Shown here piece by piece: positions 37,854 to 46,604 of a DNA stretch of 64,000 nt. Source of the stretch: a virus. Where the stretch lies: positions 1 to 64,000 of IMG/VR virus record IMGVR_UViG_3300032116_014461; one strand, 5' to 3'. A model generated the notes under the pieces. It had not been told where the DNA came from, did no database searches, and worked only from the letters and a program-made list of their open reading frames with translations. Every line of letters starts with the position of its first letter. The first letter of the stretch is position 1. The translations under genes and the position numbers were made by a program.

Positions 37854-38222
37854 ATGGAAACATCTAATAAACTATGCGTATTTACTACACATAACTGGAT
37901 AGATTTCGAATGTATTAATTGTGGCTTAAAAATGACAGCCACAGAAAAACAAACCACTATGCCTGTTGTACCATGTCGAGAAATATTACATAAAAAAGAT
38001 AAATCTCAAGATGAATTTATAGACCAGATGTTAGACTGGTTTAAGAACAAGCCTGACCTCGCAGACAAAGAAACTATTCGTAATAGACTCAATATCTGCG
38101 AAGGATGCGAATTCTTCCAAAACGATACTTGTACAAAGTGTGGCTGCTTAATGATGCGCAACAAGAACTTTGTTGGTAAAGTTTTGAAGAAAGATGCTTC
38201 TTGTCCAGAAAGCAAATGGTAG
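37854..38222 (+). CDS. Small zinc-binding protein, DUF6171-like
   Basis: A 122-residue protein closing the plus-strand operon. The C-terminal half carries the pattern R.N.C..C..F....C.KCGC....K......K.A.CP..KW, typical of short zinc-binding phage and bacterial proteins of the DUF6171 type. An additional N-terminal CINCG and upstream Cys may bind a second metal. The function of this family is not established. Its stop is separated by one base from the stop of the converging minus-strand gene, so it marks the boundary between the late and early blocks. Confidence 0.7.
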   Translation: METSNKLCVFTTHNWIDFECINCGLKMTATEKQTTMPVVPCREILHKKDKSQDEFIDQMLDWFKNKPDLADKETIRNRLNICEGCEFFQNDTCTKCGCLMMRNKNFVGKVLKKDASCPESKW

Positions 38223-38223
38223 G

Positions 38224-38559
38224 TTATTTACCGGCTGATGCCGCGTTTGGTTGCCACTTGTGCCAGCCTTTGTTGGGTAGATAATTTCCGTCATCGTCTT
38301 TACGCTTGGGAAATAATGTACCACCCTTCTTGTGCTGACCAAATGCTAGCACAGCACCACAATCATTACAACGTAATTCGTAGTAGTCATTACCTTCTAC
38401 ATTACGCACAATGAATCGTAGACTGGTGCTTCCACACAGACCACACTTCTCTTCTGAAAAGATTTCCTGAATAAGAGCTAGTTCCTTAAAGATTTCCTTT
38501 TGGCCGGAACCTTCTAGCTCAAACTGAAGCTTATCATTTGCTTTATAAATTACTTTCAT
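38224..38559 (-). CDS. Zinc-ribbon protein near the recombination genes
   Basis: A protein of about 111 residues. I chose the ATG at 38559 (MKVIYKAND): it follows the upstream stop by two bases and has GGAAA just before it. An ATG at 38571 would add four residues but has no ribosome site. A central CGLCG...CNDCG zinc ribbon follows an N-terminal helix region and precedes a C-terminal Lys/Trp-rich stretch (KGWHKW). Proteins of this shape often lie beside phage single-strand annealing genes, and here it follows a possible annealing protein. A nucleic-acid-binding role is inferred. The stop lies one base from the converging plus-strand gene. Confidence 0.65.
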   Translation of the reverse strand: MKVIYKANDKLQFELEGSGQKEIFKELALIQEIFSEEKCGLCGSTSLRFIVRNVEGNDYYELRCNDCGAVLAFGQHKKGGTLFPKRKDDDGNYLPNKGWHKWQPNAASAGK

Positions 38560-38561
38560 AT

Positions 38562-39296
38562 TTATTTCCATTCGTTAGAGTAACCAATTAAGGTATCTGG
38601 TATACTAACCATATTTTGTTGGTAGCCAGATAGTACTCTAATAATAGAAACCGCAGCATCATGAGACAAGCCATAAATATTCTTAGTATCCAAATTATTG
38701 CTCTCTAGTAATTTAGTCACATTTATGTTTAATCTACTAGATAATGTATCAATAAAATTGATCTGATTATTGGTTATTTTATTAACACTATCTGCATCTG
38801 GATGGTCATCAATATCCTTAGCGATTTCCTCCGCAGCAACAACCTTCCTGAGTTTTAAGGCTCGTCTTAAGGCACGACCTTCTGCTCTGGTTTCTGCAAC
38901 GGCTACGGGATGATTACGATAAATCTTGTCGCAATTCCCCCAATAAACGTCCGCAGCGCCGCTAACAGACCTGTATTTTAAATTTTCGTCGTTCGACTCA
39001 GGAGTTTTTAATACATAAGATATGGTGTGAACCACAGTGGCCCTTTTTTCATTATTTGGATCAGGAGTTTGTACCACTTCGGTTCGAGCTTCTGTAACGC
39101 AGCAATCTAGTGCTATTTCGAATATGCGTCTTAATCCGTCTGTTGTAGGATTACCGGCTATTTTCTCATCGTCAGAAAGCAAACCCAAAACATGATCTGT
39201 CCAACCAATATCGTTTGGAGATACCTTGACCGACTCAACAGAAACATTCTCTACATTAGTCACTTCTACAACCTCTTTTTTAGTGTTTTTAGCCAT
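38562..39296 (-). CDS. Possible single-strand annealing / recombination protein
   Basis: A 244-residue cytoplasmic protein. Recognisable pieces are a central beta region (TVVHTISYVLKTP ... RSVSGAADVYWGN) and the motif HPVAVAETRAEGRALRRALK, which recalls Rad52/Erf-like phage proteins where an alanine/arginine-rich helix follows the beta core. A C-terminal helical domain (about 170-244) may bind partners. No catalytic residues are evident. Neighbours are a zinc-ribbon protein downstream and a nuclease upstream, in a strand block that also encodes RecA and SSB, which favours a DNA annealing role. The family assignment is uncertain; it could be an unrelated phage protein. Confidence 0.5.
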   Translation of the reverse strand: MAKNTKKEVVEVTNVENVSVESVKVSPNDIGWTDHVLGLLSDDEKIAGNPTTDGLRRIFEIALDCCVTEARTEVVQTPDPNNEKRATVVHTISYVLKTPESNDENLKYRSVSGAADVYWGNCDKIYRNHPVAVAETRAEGRALRRALKLRKVVAAEEIAKDIDDHPDADSVNKITNNQINFIDTLSSRLNINVTKLLESNNLDTKNIYGLSHDAAVSIIRVLSGYQQNMVSIPDTLIGYSNEWK

Positions 39297-39297
39297 A

Positions 39298-40092
39298 TTA
39301 ATCCTCTATAGTAATTATCCTTTGGTCTGACGGTGGAAATTTTTGTTTGATATTATTAACTTGTTCTAGTAGTTTAGAATATATAATCTTAGCTCTAGTT
39401 TTGGAATAGTCCTTAGTTTGCTTGATCCTGATTAGCACTAATCCTTTGCCCAAAATTAATCCTTGCTTTTTCTGATCATAAGATATGTTTTTATTTAGAC
39501 AATCTTGACCCCACACAGGCTCAAAGTGTGATGGGCCATCAACTTCGATTGCTGTATTTATACTAGGTAAAAACAGGTCAATCTGCAACTTGGTATTTGT
39601 CAAAATTTGTTCTTTATGAAAGTCCACCTTGAAACCATCCGAAAGCAAACACTCTAGTAAGAAATTTTCTAGTTTAGATCCTTGTTTACTTGCGACTCTG
39701 ACTGCATGATTCGCCTTTTGTAAAATGTTTTCCTTAGTTACAATATCCAATTCTTCCCATGCTGTTTTAGCCTTTTGTTTACGTTCATTGAGTTCGTCAT
39801 CAGATAAAGTCTCCCAAGACTTCATAACTCCTAGCCCTATTTTATCTTTTGTTGTTTGTTTTCTTTCTTTGCCAAGAGTGGGATGTTTATGTTTACCAGT
39901 TTTTAAAGCATTCTTTTGAGCAGCGGATTTGTCTCTGATTGCTATGCCTAGTTTTTTAGCATCTCTTAAAATTTTATTAGCATAGGTACCCTGTTGGCTG
40001 GCTATATCAGCAAAACTCATATTCTGTTTGACATACAGATCATTCAATAAATTTTTCTTTTCGCTATCAGACAATGAGTTATATTGTTTCAT
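39298..40092 (-). CDS. Vsr-like / DUF559-type endonuclease with DNA-binding N-terminus
   Basis: About 264 residues from the ATG at 40092, which has GGTGG six bases upstream; an ATG at 40104 is also possible. The N-terminal part is a helix-turn-helix-like region (MSFADIASQQGTYANKILRD), then a basic NUMOD-like segment (TLGKERKQTTKDKIG). The C-terminal domain has the PD-(D/E)XK arrangement of very-short-patch-repair-like nucleases: QIDLFLPSINTAIEVDGPSH, a conserved D..K pair and LVLIRIKQ. A DNA-binding module plus Vsr-like nuclease is typical of free-standing homing endonucleases in phages. It overlaps the preceding gene by 14 bases. Function as a mobile endonuclease is inferred. Confidence 0.7.
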   Translation of the reverse strand: MKQYNSLSDSEKKNLLNDLYVKQNMSFADIASQQGTYANKILRDAKKLGIAIRDKSAAQKNALKTGKHKHPTLGKERKQTTKDKIGLGVMKSWETLSDDELNERKQKAKTAWEELDIVTKENILQKANHAVRVASKQGSKLENFLLECLLSDGFKVDFHKEQILTNTKLQIDLFLPSINTAIEVDGPSHFEPVWGQDCLNKNISYDQKKQGLILGKGLVLIRIKQTKDYSKTRAKIIYSKLLEQVNNIKQKFPPSDQRIITIED

Positions 40093-40537
40093 ATAGACCA
40101 CCATAAGTTAATTTTTCATATATTCTTGGTTCGTAATTAAAAAACTTAGTATACATATTAGCAATATCTGTATTCGCACTCAGAATATTATTAACCACTT
40201 TGGGACTAAACAACTGCTTCAGATAAGAATAATCATAGATCTTGTTGGCCCAAGGTATACTTTGTGCATAATAAGTCAAACCCTGTTTTTGTACAAATGT
40301 AGCACTAAAAATTAGTGAATCTAAATCTAATGCTACAATATGTGCTGGAAAGTGGGAAGCATGGCTAATGTGGAGTACCGGAACCATTTTTGTATCTATA
40401 GCATCACAACCACCAGTAAAAATAGAGATATTGCTTAATGGTCTATTTTTTATAAAGTCAGACACCAAGTTTATGATATCATGACTAAATATATCGTTAC
40501 GCAGCTGCTTAATAATAAATCCTAAATTATGTTGCAT
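40079..40537 (-). CDS. Unknown protein in the glycosyltransferase cluster
   Basis: A 152-residue protein beginning at MQHNLGFII. A longer frame exists upstream to 40645, but it would overlap the previous gene by about 100 bases and encodes a very basic, unlikely extension, so I reject it. The start lies five bases after the preceding stop. Alternating hydrophobic strands (NISIFTGGCDAI, HIVALDLDSLIF) suggest a small Rossmann-like fold, and ALDLDS could be an acidic site, but no family is recognised. Its place at the end of a run of glycosyltransferase-like genes suggests a glycan-related accessory role. Confidence 0.5.
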   Translation of the reverse strand: MQHNLGFIIKQLRNDIFSHDIINLVSDFIKNRPLSNISIFTGGCDAIDTKMVPVLHISHASHFPAHIVALDLDSLIFSATFVQKQGLTYYAQSIPWANKIYDYSYLKQLFSPKVVNNILSANTDIANMYTKFFNYEPRIYEKLTYGGLYETI

Positions 40538-40542
40538 AATAT

Positions 40543-41232
40543 TTAAACTTTTAGTATGGTTGATAAAAAGTTGTCTACTGTAATGTGTTCTATCTGTGAG
40601 TCTTTTACTAGCTCTCCTCCGGGTCCGATTCGTAGCACACCACAACCCACAATACTAGCTTCTGCTGCATACTCATTCGTTATATTTAAATACTGCATGG
40701 AACTTTTCAGAATTTCGTTTTTTTCAGACTCTGTGGTATTTCCTAAATTATATGGATTAGGGCTTATGGCGTCAAACATAACTATATTATTTTGTTCACA
40801 AAACTTAATAAGTTCCTGTGTGATATTATAATGCTTATTTAAAAAAGTGCATATGTTATATTGTTTGGAGGATTCTACTTCTTGTGGATAAAAGTCTATA
40901 TTATTGAGAATATTTGGAATTCTAATCGCATTTGGTATGACAGTATCTTTTTGTGTAGTGATATTATGACATAAATCTAATATAGGGTGTGAAAAATCAT
41001 AATCATGATATAGATATATATTATATGTTTTATGGTATTCTTCAATAAAAGACGCAATCGCATTAGTGAGGCCAGAAACAATAAATAAATAATCTTTTTC
41101 TGATTGATGCAAGCAGCTAATTTTGTATACATCGGAACTTATCGGGAGTAGTCGAATTTTTGTATTCGGGGTTTTGCGTAAATAAGATGCTATAGTTTTA
41201 GTTAGCTTTGAATTATTGTCTTGTATTATCAT
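40543..41232 (-). CDS. Degenerate GT-B-like glycosyltransferase, tentative
   Basis: A 229-residue protein overlapping the previous gene by four bases (ATGA). The C-terminal third reads ...MQYLNITNEYAAEASIVGCGVLRIG, matching the shape of the nucleotide-sugar-binding region of GT-B glycosyltransferases (EA-x-GxPV type). The N-terminal region has two alpha/beta units. It is shorter than standard GT-B enzymes (about 350 residues) and the usual glycine-rich N-terminal loop is missing, so it may be a reduced or non-catalytic relative. The call rests on motif shape and cluster context. Confidence 0.45.
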   Translation of the reverse strand: MIIQDNNSKLTKTIASYLRKTPNTKIRLLPISSDVYKISCLHQSEKDYLFIVSGLTNAIASFIEEYHKTYNIYLYHDYDFSHPILDLCHNITTQKDTVIPNAIRIPNILNNIDFYPQEVESSKQYNICTFLNKHYNITQELIKFCEQNNIVMFDAISPNPYNLGNTTESEKNEILKSSMQYLNITNEYAAEASIVGCGVLRIGPGGELVKDSQIEHITVDNFLSTILKV

Positions 41233-41900
41233 ATAAAAACCTTGGCCTTTGGAATATCTCTAACATTATTTATCTTCATAAAGTTTTTCTTGTCTGTGGT
41301 CTGTACATTAAAATGAATCTTTTGTTCTATTAGGAGATTAATAATTTCAAATAAATACATTTGCGATATTCTTTGTTTGTCTATATTTTTAATAGCATCT
41401 AATGCCATAGGATTAAACATAACACACTCTGTCCATTTATTTGGCAAATCAAAGAACAAGTATTCTATGGAGGATTCACCAATATAACCTATATCAAAAT
41501 TAGTTTTTGGCTTATTAATACAGTAGATTTGTGATATATGGTTTTGCCCAGGTTTGATCTTGAATGGATTATTTTTAAAAAGCACACCGTTAGTGATTAC
41601 GAGTAGATTTTGGGTTTGTTTCAGTTGATCTAGAAAAACAGACAACGACGCACCATGATTCGTACTTGCATAATCGGGATTGTAGACTATGTTAATATTT
41701 TTGCTTTCACTATATAGTTTAAGTATTTTATCATGCTCAAAACCAGATACGATAGTAATTGCACTATGGTTATTATACTTTTTGATTTCGTTGATTTGAT
41801 ATTCTATAACTGAAATTGATTGTTTAATTTTAAGCAGGGCTTTTGATCCTATAGACTTCATCCCTTTAGTAATTTCTGGTGCTATAATTAAGATATCCAT
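41229..41900 (-). CDS. Sugar/choline-phosphate nucleotidyltransferase-like protein
   Basis: A 223-residue GT-A-type fold. The segment GSKALLKIKQSISVIEYQIN matches the substrate-proximal region of NTP transferases of the LicC/RmlA type (K-x-LL-x-I ... IE-x-QI). It is followed by ITIVSGFEHDKI and NIVYNPDYASTNHGASL, the central strands of the same fold. The usual N-terminal LAAGxGSRL nucleotide loop is replaced by IIAPEITKGMKSIG, so the enzyme may be altered or inactive. It overlaps the next gene by four bases. In context it could supply activated sugar to the neighbouring transferases. Confidence 0.6.
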   Translation of the reverse strand: MDILIIAPEITKGMKSIGSKALLKIKQSISVIEYQINEIKKYNNHSAITIVSGFEHDKILKLYSESKNINIVYNPDYASTNHGASLSVFLDQLKQTQNLLVITNGVLFKNNPFKIKPGQNHISQIYCINKPKTNFDIGYIGESSIEYLFFDLPNKWTECVMFNPMALDAIKNIDKQRISQMYLFEIINLLIEQKIHFNVQTTDKKNFMKINNVRDIPKAKVFI

Positions 41901-41901
41901 A

Positions 41902-42642
41902 TTAGTATTGATGAATTAGTATATGTTCTATGTTTTTCGTAACGCCTTCAGAAATTAATTGTTCATTTTCTTTGCATAGTTGACGGAAGTTATCAAAAGA
42001 TATAAATAGACCATCCAAAGAAAAGTACGGAGTTCTACACAACATATGCGCTTTAGGTTTGATTATGGTCATGATTTCGTTGATATCCGCCATTTGCTTA
42101 TCTAAATCGTGCATATTATTACTATCAACTATCCAAGCATACTGCGATTGGTTTTTATTTTTGTTTGTATCAAATACTATGTTCAAAGCTTTTTCTTTAG
42201 GCTCTTCCTGTAAAAAATTGTGTAGTTTCCATTCGCAAATATCTGAAAGGTGATCTTTGAGAGTATTGATAATATCTGATGTATTATTGCTAGCAAATAA
42301 AATTACCGAAAGATATTTAGGTTTAATAGGCATCAGCTTGATCTGGTCTGCTATCTTAGTGATAGTATTTTCTGTAGCAAATATTGTAAGATAGTATGGT
42401 ATTTCACAACGTTTATAAATTTCGCTAGTTAACTTATCAATACCTCCTATATCTTGTTTATTTTTGTCATATGTCGCAAGATCGAATCCATACAAACATC
42501 TATAATCGTCTATAACATTAAAGCCACTAGTATCTGTATGAATTGTATAGAATGATTTGATTCTATTGATAATATTCATCGTACAGGGTTCTTCAGCATT
42601 TGCTAGATCTGCGAAGATACATTTTTGGCATAATGTCTTCAT
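41902..42642 (-). CDS. Cys-bearing unknown protein in the glycosyltransferase cluster
   Basis: A 246-residue protein with an N-terminal Cys group (CQKCIF ... PCTM ... YRCLYGF) that could bind zinc or an iron-sulfur cluster. An alpha/beta region with strand-helix alternation follows (YLSVILFASNN, YAWIVDSNNMHDL, SLDGLFISFDNF). The central pattern is reminiscent of GT-A glycosyltransferases, with WIVDSNN at the position of the DxD site, but the similarity is weak. It overlaps the upstream gene by four bases, so it is co-translated with the cluster. Confidence 0.5.
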   Translation of the reverse strand: MKTLCQKCIFADLANAEEPCTMNIINRIKSFYTIHTDTSGFNVIDDYRCLYGFDLATYDKNKQDIGGIDKLTSEIYKRCEIPYYLTIFATENTITKIADQIKLMPIKPKYLSVILFASNNTSDIINTLKDHLSDICEWKLHNFLQEEPKEKALNIVFDTNKNKNQSQYAWIVDSNNMHDLDKQMADINEIMTIIKPKAHMLCRTPYFSLDGLFISFDNFRQLCKENEQLISEGVTKNIEHILIHQY

Positions 42643-43064
42643 ATTGAGTTTCTCTTGAGGGTTATTACTATTGTGGTATTTTGTGGGTTTTTATTTATTT
42701 TTACAATAGAATATGCGTTGTTATATTTCTCTACAATATTCTTAATATCAACAAAGGCAATACTATTATGGATTTTTTCTATAGTCTGAGACATTGTGGC
42801 AGAGTCTATCATTTTGTTAACATATCCATTGGATAAAGTTAACATATCTACAATTTCTATGATGCACTGGCCTGTTTGTGGTCTAATTTTATTTAGTAGT
42901 TGTACTAATACTGTTTCACACAAATTATAGGATAATGCATTTAATTCTGCAAATCGTAAAACGTCAACAGAGTAGTCTGGTATATTATTAATTTCATTTA
43001 TATGTATATTTTGGAAACCTGTGTGATCCCCACTTTGTATTTTGATATTGATTATTTTATTCAT
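42639..43064 (-). CDS. Small protein resembling the C-terminal half of a methyltransferase
   Basis: A 141-residue protein. The segment DVLRFAELNALSYNLCETVL followed by LLNKIRPQTGQCIIEIVD resembles the later part of SAM-dependent methyltransferases, where a helix precedes 'LKPGGxLxI'. The SAM-binding glycine-rich motif is absent, so it is probably not an active methyltransferase, or it works with a partner. Four-base overlaps join it to both neighbours. I list it as a possible truncated relative; an unrelated small alpha/beta protein is also possible. Confidence 0.45.
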   Translation of the reverse strand: MNKIINIKIQSGDHTGFQNIHINEINNIPDYSVDVLRFAELNALSYNLCETVLVQLLNKIRPQTGQCIIEIVDMLTLSNGYVNKMIDSATMSQTIEKIHNSIAFVDIKNIVEKYNNAYSIVKINKNPQNTTIVITLKRNSI

Positions 43065-43906
43065 AGTTTATTTCTTCGTGTATTGATGAGTTTGTCGAGT
43101 TCTATAACCATGCTAGTATGAGTGTCATAAATATTGTGTTGAGATTTGGGTGGTTTGTCTAGTGCTTGGCCTATAATAGAATTTATATTAGAAAAATTAG
43201 AGACAATTTCTAAATCTAAATATTTATTTTTTTGTGTGGTTATTGTATGACATCCCAATAAACCACATACTATACTATCATAAATATAATCTATTGATAT
43301 GGCTACTTGGTATTTGGATATTTCTGCCAGTAAATCCGATAAGCTTACAAAGTCTTTATAGGATACCATACTAGCACTAGGATATTGGTTTTTTATAGAT
43401 TGGTATAGTATGGCCGTTTGTCTTATATTATTTGGATTTAGCACCACTACAGATTCTGTTTTCTTAATCTCCTGTGACACTATATCTGGAAATCCGTAAC
43501 CAATAATATTATTATAACCAATCGCCCAGTTTTCTGCTATATTAATATCAAAAAATACCTTCTGTACATCGGTTAAATATCTCGCTAGTAAAAACTTATC
43601 TTCTTTTTTAATATTGCTGATAGGATGATTATGCACCAATAATAGAGAGGGCATATTAAGCGCCTGGATTCTTGATTGATATTGAGAGTATGATATAGGT
43701 TCAGATGCTATGCAGAAGTCGTAATTGATAGAATTAAAATCTATTTCATCAGTAGAACCATATACAAAAACATTATGATTTAAAGACGAACATATAACCT
43801 GATCAAACATAGAACCAGTTTTGAGATATATAATGTTAGCAGGATTCTGCTTAATTTTATTATATATAGAATCAATGACTGAAAATGTTACTGTATTATT
43901 TTGCAT
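43061..43906 (-). CDS. Unknown protein, possibly GT-B-like
   Basis: A 281-residue alpha/beta protein that overlaps the preceding gene by 19 bases and the following gene by four. Strand-turn-helix units (NIIYLKTGSMFDQVICSS, SLLLVHNHPISNI, VVVLNPNNIRQTAILYQSI) and a late ISIDYIYDSIVCGLLGCHTI, the spot where GT-B proteins have the donor-binding EA-x-G motif, suggest a divergent glycosyltransferase. No invariant catalytic residues can be shown. It is an intermediate member of the cluster and its product is unknown. Confidence 0.5.
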   Translation of the reverse strand: MQNNTVTFSVIDSIYNKIKQNPANIIYLKTGSMFDQVICSSLNHNVFVYGSTDEIDFNSINYDFCIASEPISYSQYQSRIQALNMPSLLLVHNHPISNIKKEDKFLLARYLTDVQKVFFDINIAENWAIGYNNIIGYGFPDIVSQEIKKTESVVVLNPNNIRQTAILYQSIKNQYPSASMVSYKDFVSLSDLLAEISKYQVAISIDYIYDSIVCGLLGCHTITTQKNKYLDLEIVSNFSNINSIIGQALDKPPKSQHNIYDTHTSMVIELDKLINTRRNKL

Positions 43907-44901
43907 ACTAGATCCGATAATGATTTATTGGTGTTTTTGCTTCTGTGTACAGATGTGTTATTTATAGATTGTAATAATGCTTTAGATATACTATCTGTTG
44001 TTAATGAATTTTGTTTAAGCTGTATGTCATCTATATTAAGAATAGGTATAATGGGCATTTGGATATGAGATACATCTTTGTGTGTGACATATGGTATATT
44101 ATGTTGTTTACAATATTTTTCGTACATAACATATTTAGTATATGCATTTAAAGATAAATAACAGTTTAGATTATTAAGAAATCTTATAGAATCCATATGA
44201 TTACAATTATTGAACATAAAAATAACTTTATCATAATTTGTAATTTTTAAGGATTGCTTCATATCAGAATAGAAAGACTCTAATTCTAACTTCTCTTTGT
44301 CTGTAGCAGTAACCAGGATGCATAGAGATACTTCGTCATTAGTTCTAAAGGTTGTTAGGAATGCTTGAATTAGTTTGTGTATAATACCACTTTCCTTAGA
44401 ATATAATCCCATGAATCCAAACTTATACAGATGATCGTATGCGCCTATATTGTATCTTTCTTTATGACACTGATTAAGAATAAGAGGTATATTTTGCTCA
44501 TATACTTCCACATTTGTATTTTTATTTTGAATCTGTTCTTTTACTTTAATGTCGTCTACTAATATCGCAGCATAGTGAGATAGAATGTCTGTATTTGTAT
44601 ATTGAATGTATGGACTAATAAAAGGAATAACAATATTAGGCACATAATGATTGATAGCCAGAAAATCTAAAGGGAGATTTTGTATGATGCCATCTAGGTG
44701 CGTGATATCATCAAGAGACGAAGCTAGTGTTGGTAAAATACTACTGATATCGAATATATCATTTGAATCAACAGGTATATGTTTGGCAATAATATTTAGA
44801 TGCTCTACCTGAGATAGTTCATGCAAATTTCTTAGTGATGCTTGGCCGACATAGTTTGGTTGTTGATATGGACCGAGATATAGTATATTTTTCTTGTTCA
44901 T
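43888..44901 (-). CDS. GT4-like glycosyltransferase, divergent
   Basis: A 337-residue protein opening with ILYLGPYQQPNYVGQASLRN, which fits the N-terminal nucleotide-sugar-fold loop of GT-B enzymes. The middle (KFGFMGLYSKESGIIHKLIQAF) matches the start of the second Rossmann domain of family 4 transferases, and CYLSLNAYTKYVMYEKYC occupies the donor site region, where the usual ExxxxxxxE pair is not obvious. A C-terminal helical tail is present. It starts seven bases after the family-4 transferase gene. Glycosyl transfer is inferred from fold shape and context. Confidence 0.6.
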   Translation of the reverse strand: MNKKNILYLGPYQQPNYVGQASLRNLHELSQVEHLNIIAKHIPVDSNDIFDISSILPTLASSLDDITHLDGIIQNLPLDFLAINHYVPNIVIPFISPYIQYTNTDILSHYAAILVDDIKVKEQIQNKNTNVEVYEQNIPLILNQCHKERYNIGAYDHLYKFGFMGLYSKESGIIHKLIQAFLTTFRTNDEVSLCILVTATDKEKLELESFYSDMKQSLKITNYDKVIFMFNNCNHMDSIRFLNNLNCYLSLNAYTKYVMYEKYCKQHNIPYVTHKDVSHIQMPIIPILNIDDIQLKQNSLTTDSISKALLQSINNTSVHRSKNTNKSLSDLVCKIIQ

Positions 44902-44907
44902 ATTGTA

Positions 44908-46572
44908 TTATTTGTGATCTTTAATATTAGCATATTCTATATAATCATCATTGAACTTGAGAGCATTAACTCTAGCATATTCTGCTTGATTATTATTATC
45001 AATTAGAGTATTAAAATAATCTATCATGTCTTTAGTATTGTAACCAGATATGCTCATACCATTGATAGTAAAGCCATAATCTGCTTGTTTCAACATATCC
45101 AAAACGTTTTTGTCTAGAGTATAGGTATGTTTTAAATATTTATCAAATACAAATTGAATTATATCTATATTAGAAAGGTTGGCGGGTATAGATGCTGTGT
45201 CGATTTTAGATAGAATGTTTGGTGGATCATTCCATTTTGAAACATAATTATTAGATAATTTATCTAGATATGTTTCCCATTTGAGTGCTATGTTATCCCA
45301 GTTGTAATGTTTTTCTGTTAAAGAACGTGTCTTCTTCGACATTTCAGATTTATCTGATGAATGATAGAACTTAACGATATATTCAATTAAGCTGTTATTG
45401 TCGGGATAGGTTCTAATTGCTTGTGTTTCTAGTTCTTTGAAGTAACTAGCAATAGGCACAGGATATGCTTCTAACTTGTTTACCACATCACACATAGCAC
45501 TATAATTAACTGTGGCAATAGGTACTCCACAAGCAGCGGCTTCTACTTGTGGCATACCAAAACCTTCGCAGATAGAATATTGTACATACAAGTCGAAAGT
45601 GTTATAGATTAAAGATAGATCATTCGTAGACACCCCATGAGTTACAGAGGATAGTGCCATACTTTTTTCTAAGCATCTTGGACATACTTTGGTTGGACCA
45701 GTAAAAACATTAGCTTGAATAAAACTACATTTTTTACAAACATATGAAAATAATACTCTGTTAATACATCCATATTCTTTTAAAATTTGAGGCAAGTCCC
45801 AACCAGCGTCAGGATAACTAGTGTGCATATACAAATATATATTATTGCGAATGTCATCACTAATATTTTTATCTTTTAATATATTGCCAATAACATTAAA
45901 GAGTTCCGGAATCAGTTTGCGTTTCTGATTTCTCATAACGGAACCTATAACAAATGCATTTTCTGGCACACCTAAAGCTTTACGTATTCCTGCTTTTTCT
46001 GTTGCAGAATACGGCTTGAAGGTTGTTAGATCCACACCGGGAGAAGCCGTGTCGATATAGTTAACAGAACCAGCGGTTTGTTTTTTTAAAACTTGGGCGC
46101 CCCAGTCCGAATAAGTAAAAATGGCATCCGCAGAAAGGAAGGTGTCGATCCATTCTTCTTGTTGTGGTTCAGAGTCAACTGTGGGCATCAGTACCCAATG
46201 TACAAACTTTCTTAGAGGCGACCATCTTTGATAAGAATTCATCCAGTAGTCTCTAACATCAATAACAACATCTGGCTTAAAATCTAACAGTACTTTTTCA
46301 AATCTCCAGCGACCAAACTGATTATCTGGTCGAGACATATATTCCTTATATCTACCATCTTCGGACTTGACAGCATTGGCATAATATCTCCATTTAATAG
46401 CAGTATCTCTAGGATCATTTACAAAACCATAAGAAGCAAATTCTGCTATTTCGTACTTGTTAGTTCTGTGCAATCTAGACAAAACCTCCTTCGCATAAAC
46501 TCCGAATCCTGAGCTTAAAAAGCTAGCTTCGGAACACATTAATACTTTGAGTTTTCTTTTATCTGTTGCCAT
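44908..46572 (-). CDS. Family 4 (GT-B) glycosyltransferase with inserted zinc ribbon
   Basis: A 554-residue enzyme, longer than most family 4 transferases. The N-terminal Rossmann domain opens with VLMCSEASFLSSGFGVYAKE. The donor-binding site is at 335-350 (CEGFGMPQVEAAACGVP), with Glu336 and Glu344 in the E-x7-E arrangement of GT4. Between the two domains lies a zinc ribbon with Cys279, 282, 297 and 300. The C-terminus adds about 120 mostly helical residues. This is the best-supported transferase of the cluster and the first gene after an intrinsic terminator. Substrate and acceptor are unknown; virion proteins, host surface or DNA are all possible. Confidence 0.85.
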   Translation of the reverse strand: MATDKRKLKVLMCSEASFLSSGFGVYAKEVLSRLHRTNKYEIAEFASYGFVNDPRDTAIKWRYYANAVKSEDGRYKEYMSRPDNQFGRWRFEKVLLDFKPDVVIDVRDYWMNSYQRWSPLRKFVHWVLMPTVDSEPQQEEWIDTFLSADAIFTYSDWGAQVLKKQTAGSVNYIDTASPGVDLTTFKPYSATEKAGIRKALGVPENAFVIGSVMRNQKRKLIPELFNVIGNILKDKNISDDIRNNIYLYMHTSYPDAGWDLPQILKEYGCINRVLFSYVCKKCSFIQANVFTGPTKVCPRCLEKSMALSSVTHGVSTNDLSLIYNTFDLYVQYSICEGFGMPQVEAAACGVPIATVNYSAMCDVVNKLEAYPVPIASYFKELETQAIRTYPDNNSLIEYIVKFYHSSDKSEMSKKTRSLTEKHYNWDNIALKWETYLDKLSNNYVSKWNDPPNILSKIDTASIPANLSNIDIIQFVFDKYLKHTYTLDKNVLDMLKQADYGFTINGMSISGYNTKDMIDYFNTLIDNNNQAEYARVNALKFNDDYIEYANIKDHK

Positions 46573-46576
46573 AATT

Positions 46577-46582
46577 ATTATA
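46577..46582 (-). promoter_or_regulatory. Possible -10 box just ahead of the glycosyltransferase cluster
   Basis: A TATAAT lies only four bases before the ATG of the family-4 transferase gene and just downstream of the SSB terminator. No matching -35 box is seen at 16-18 bases. If it is used, the transcript would be nearly leaderless. It could equally be chance in AT-rich DNA. Confidence 0.2.
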
Positions 46583-46604
46583 GTGTTGATATTGGAAGAG
46601 ATAT

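Noticed and set aside
40538-40645. Longer N-terminus for the 40079-40537 gene
   Set aside because: It would overlap the upstream gene by about 100 bases and adds a very basic, out-of-character segment.
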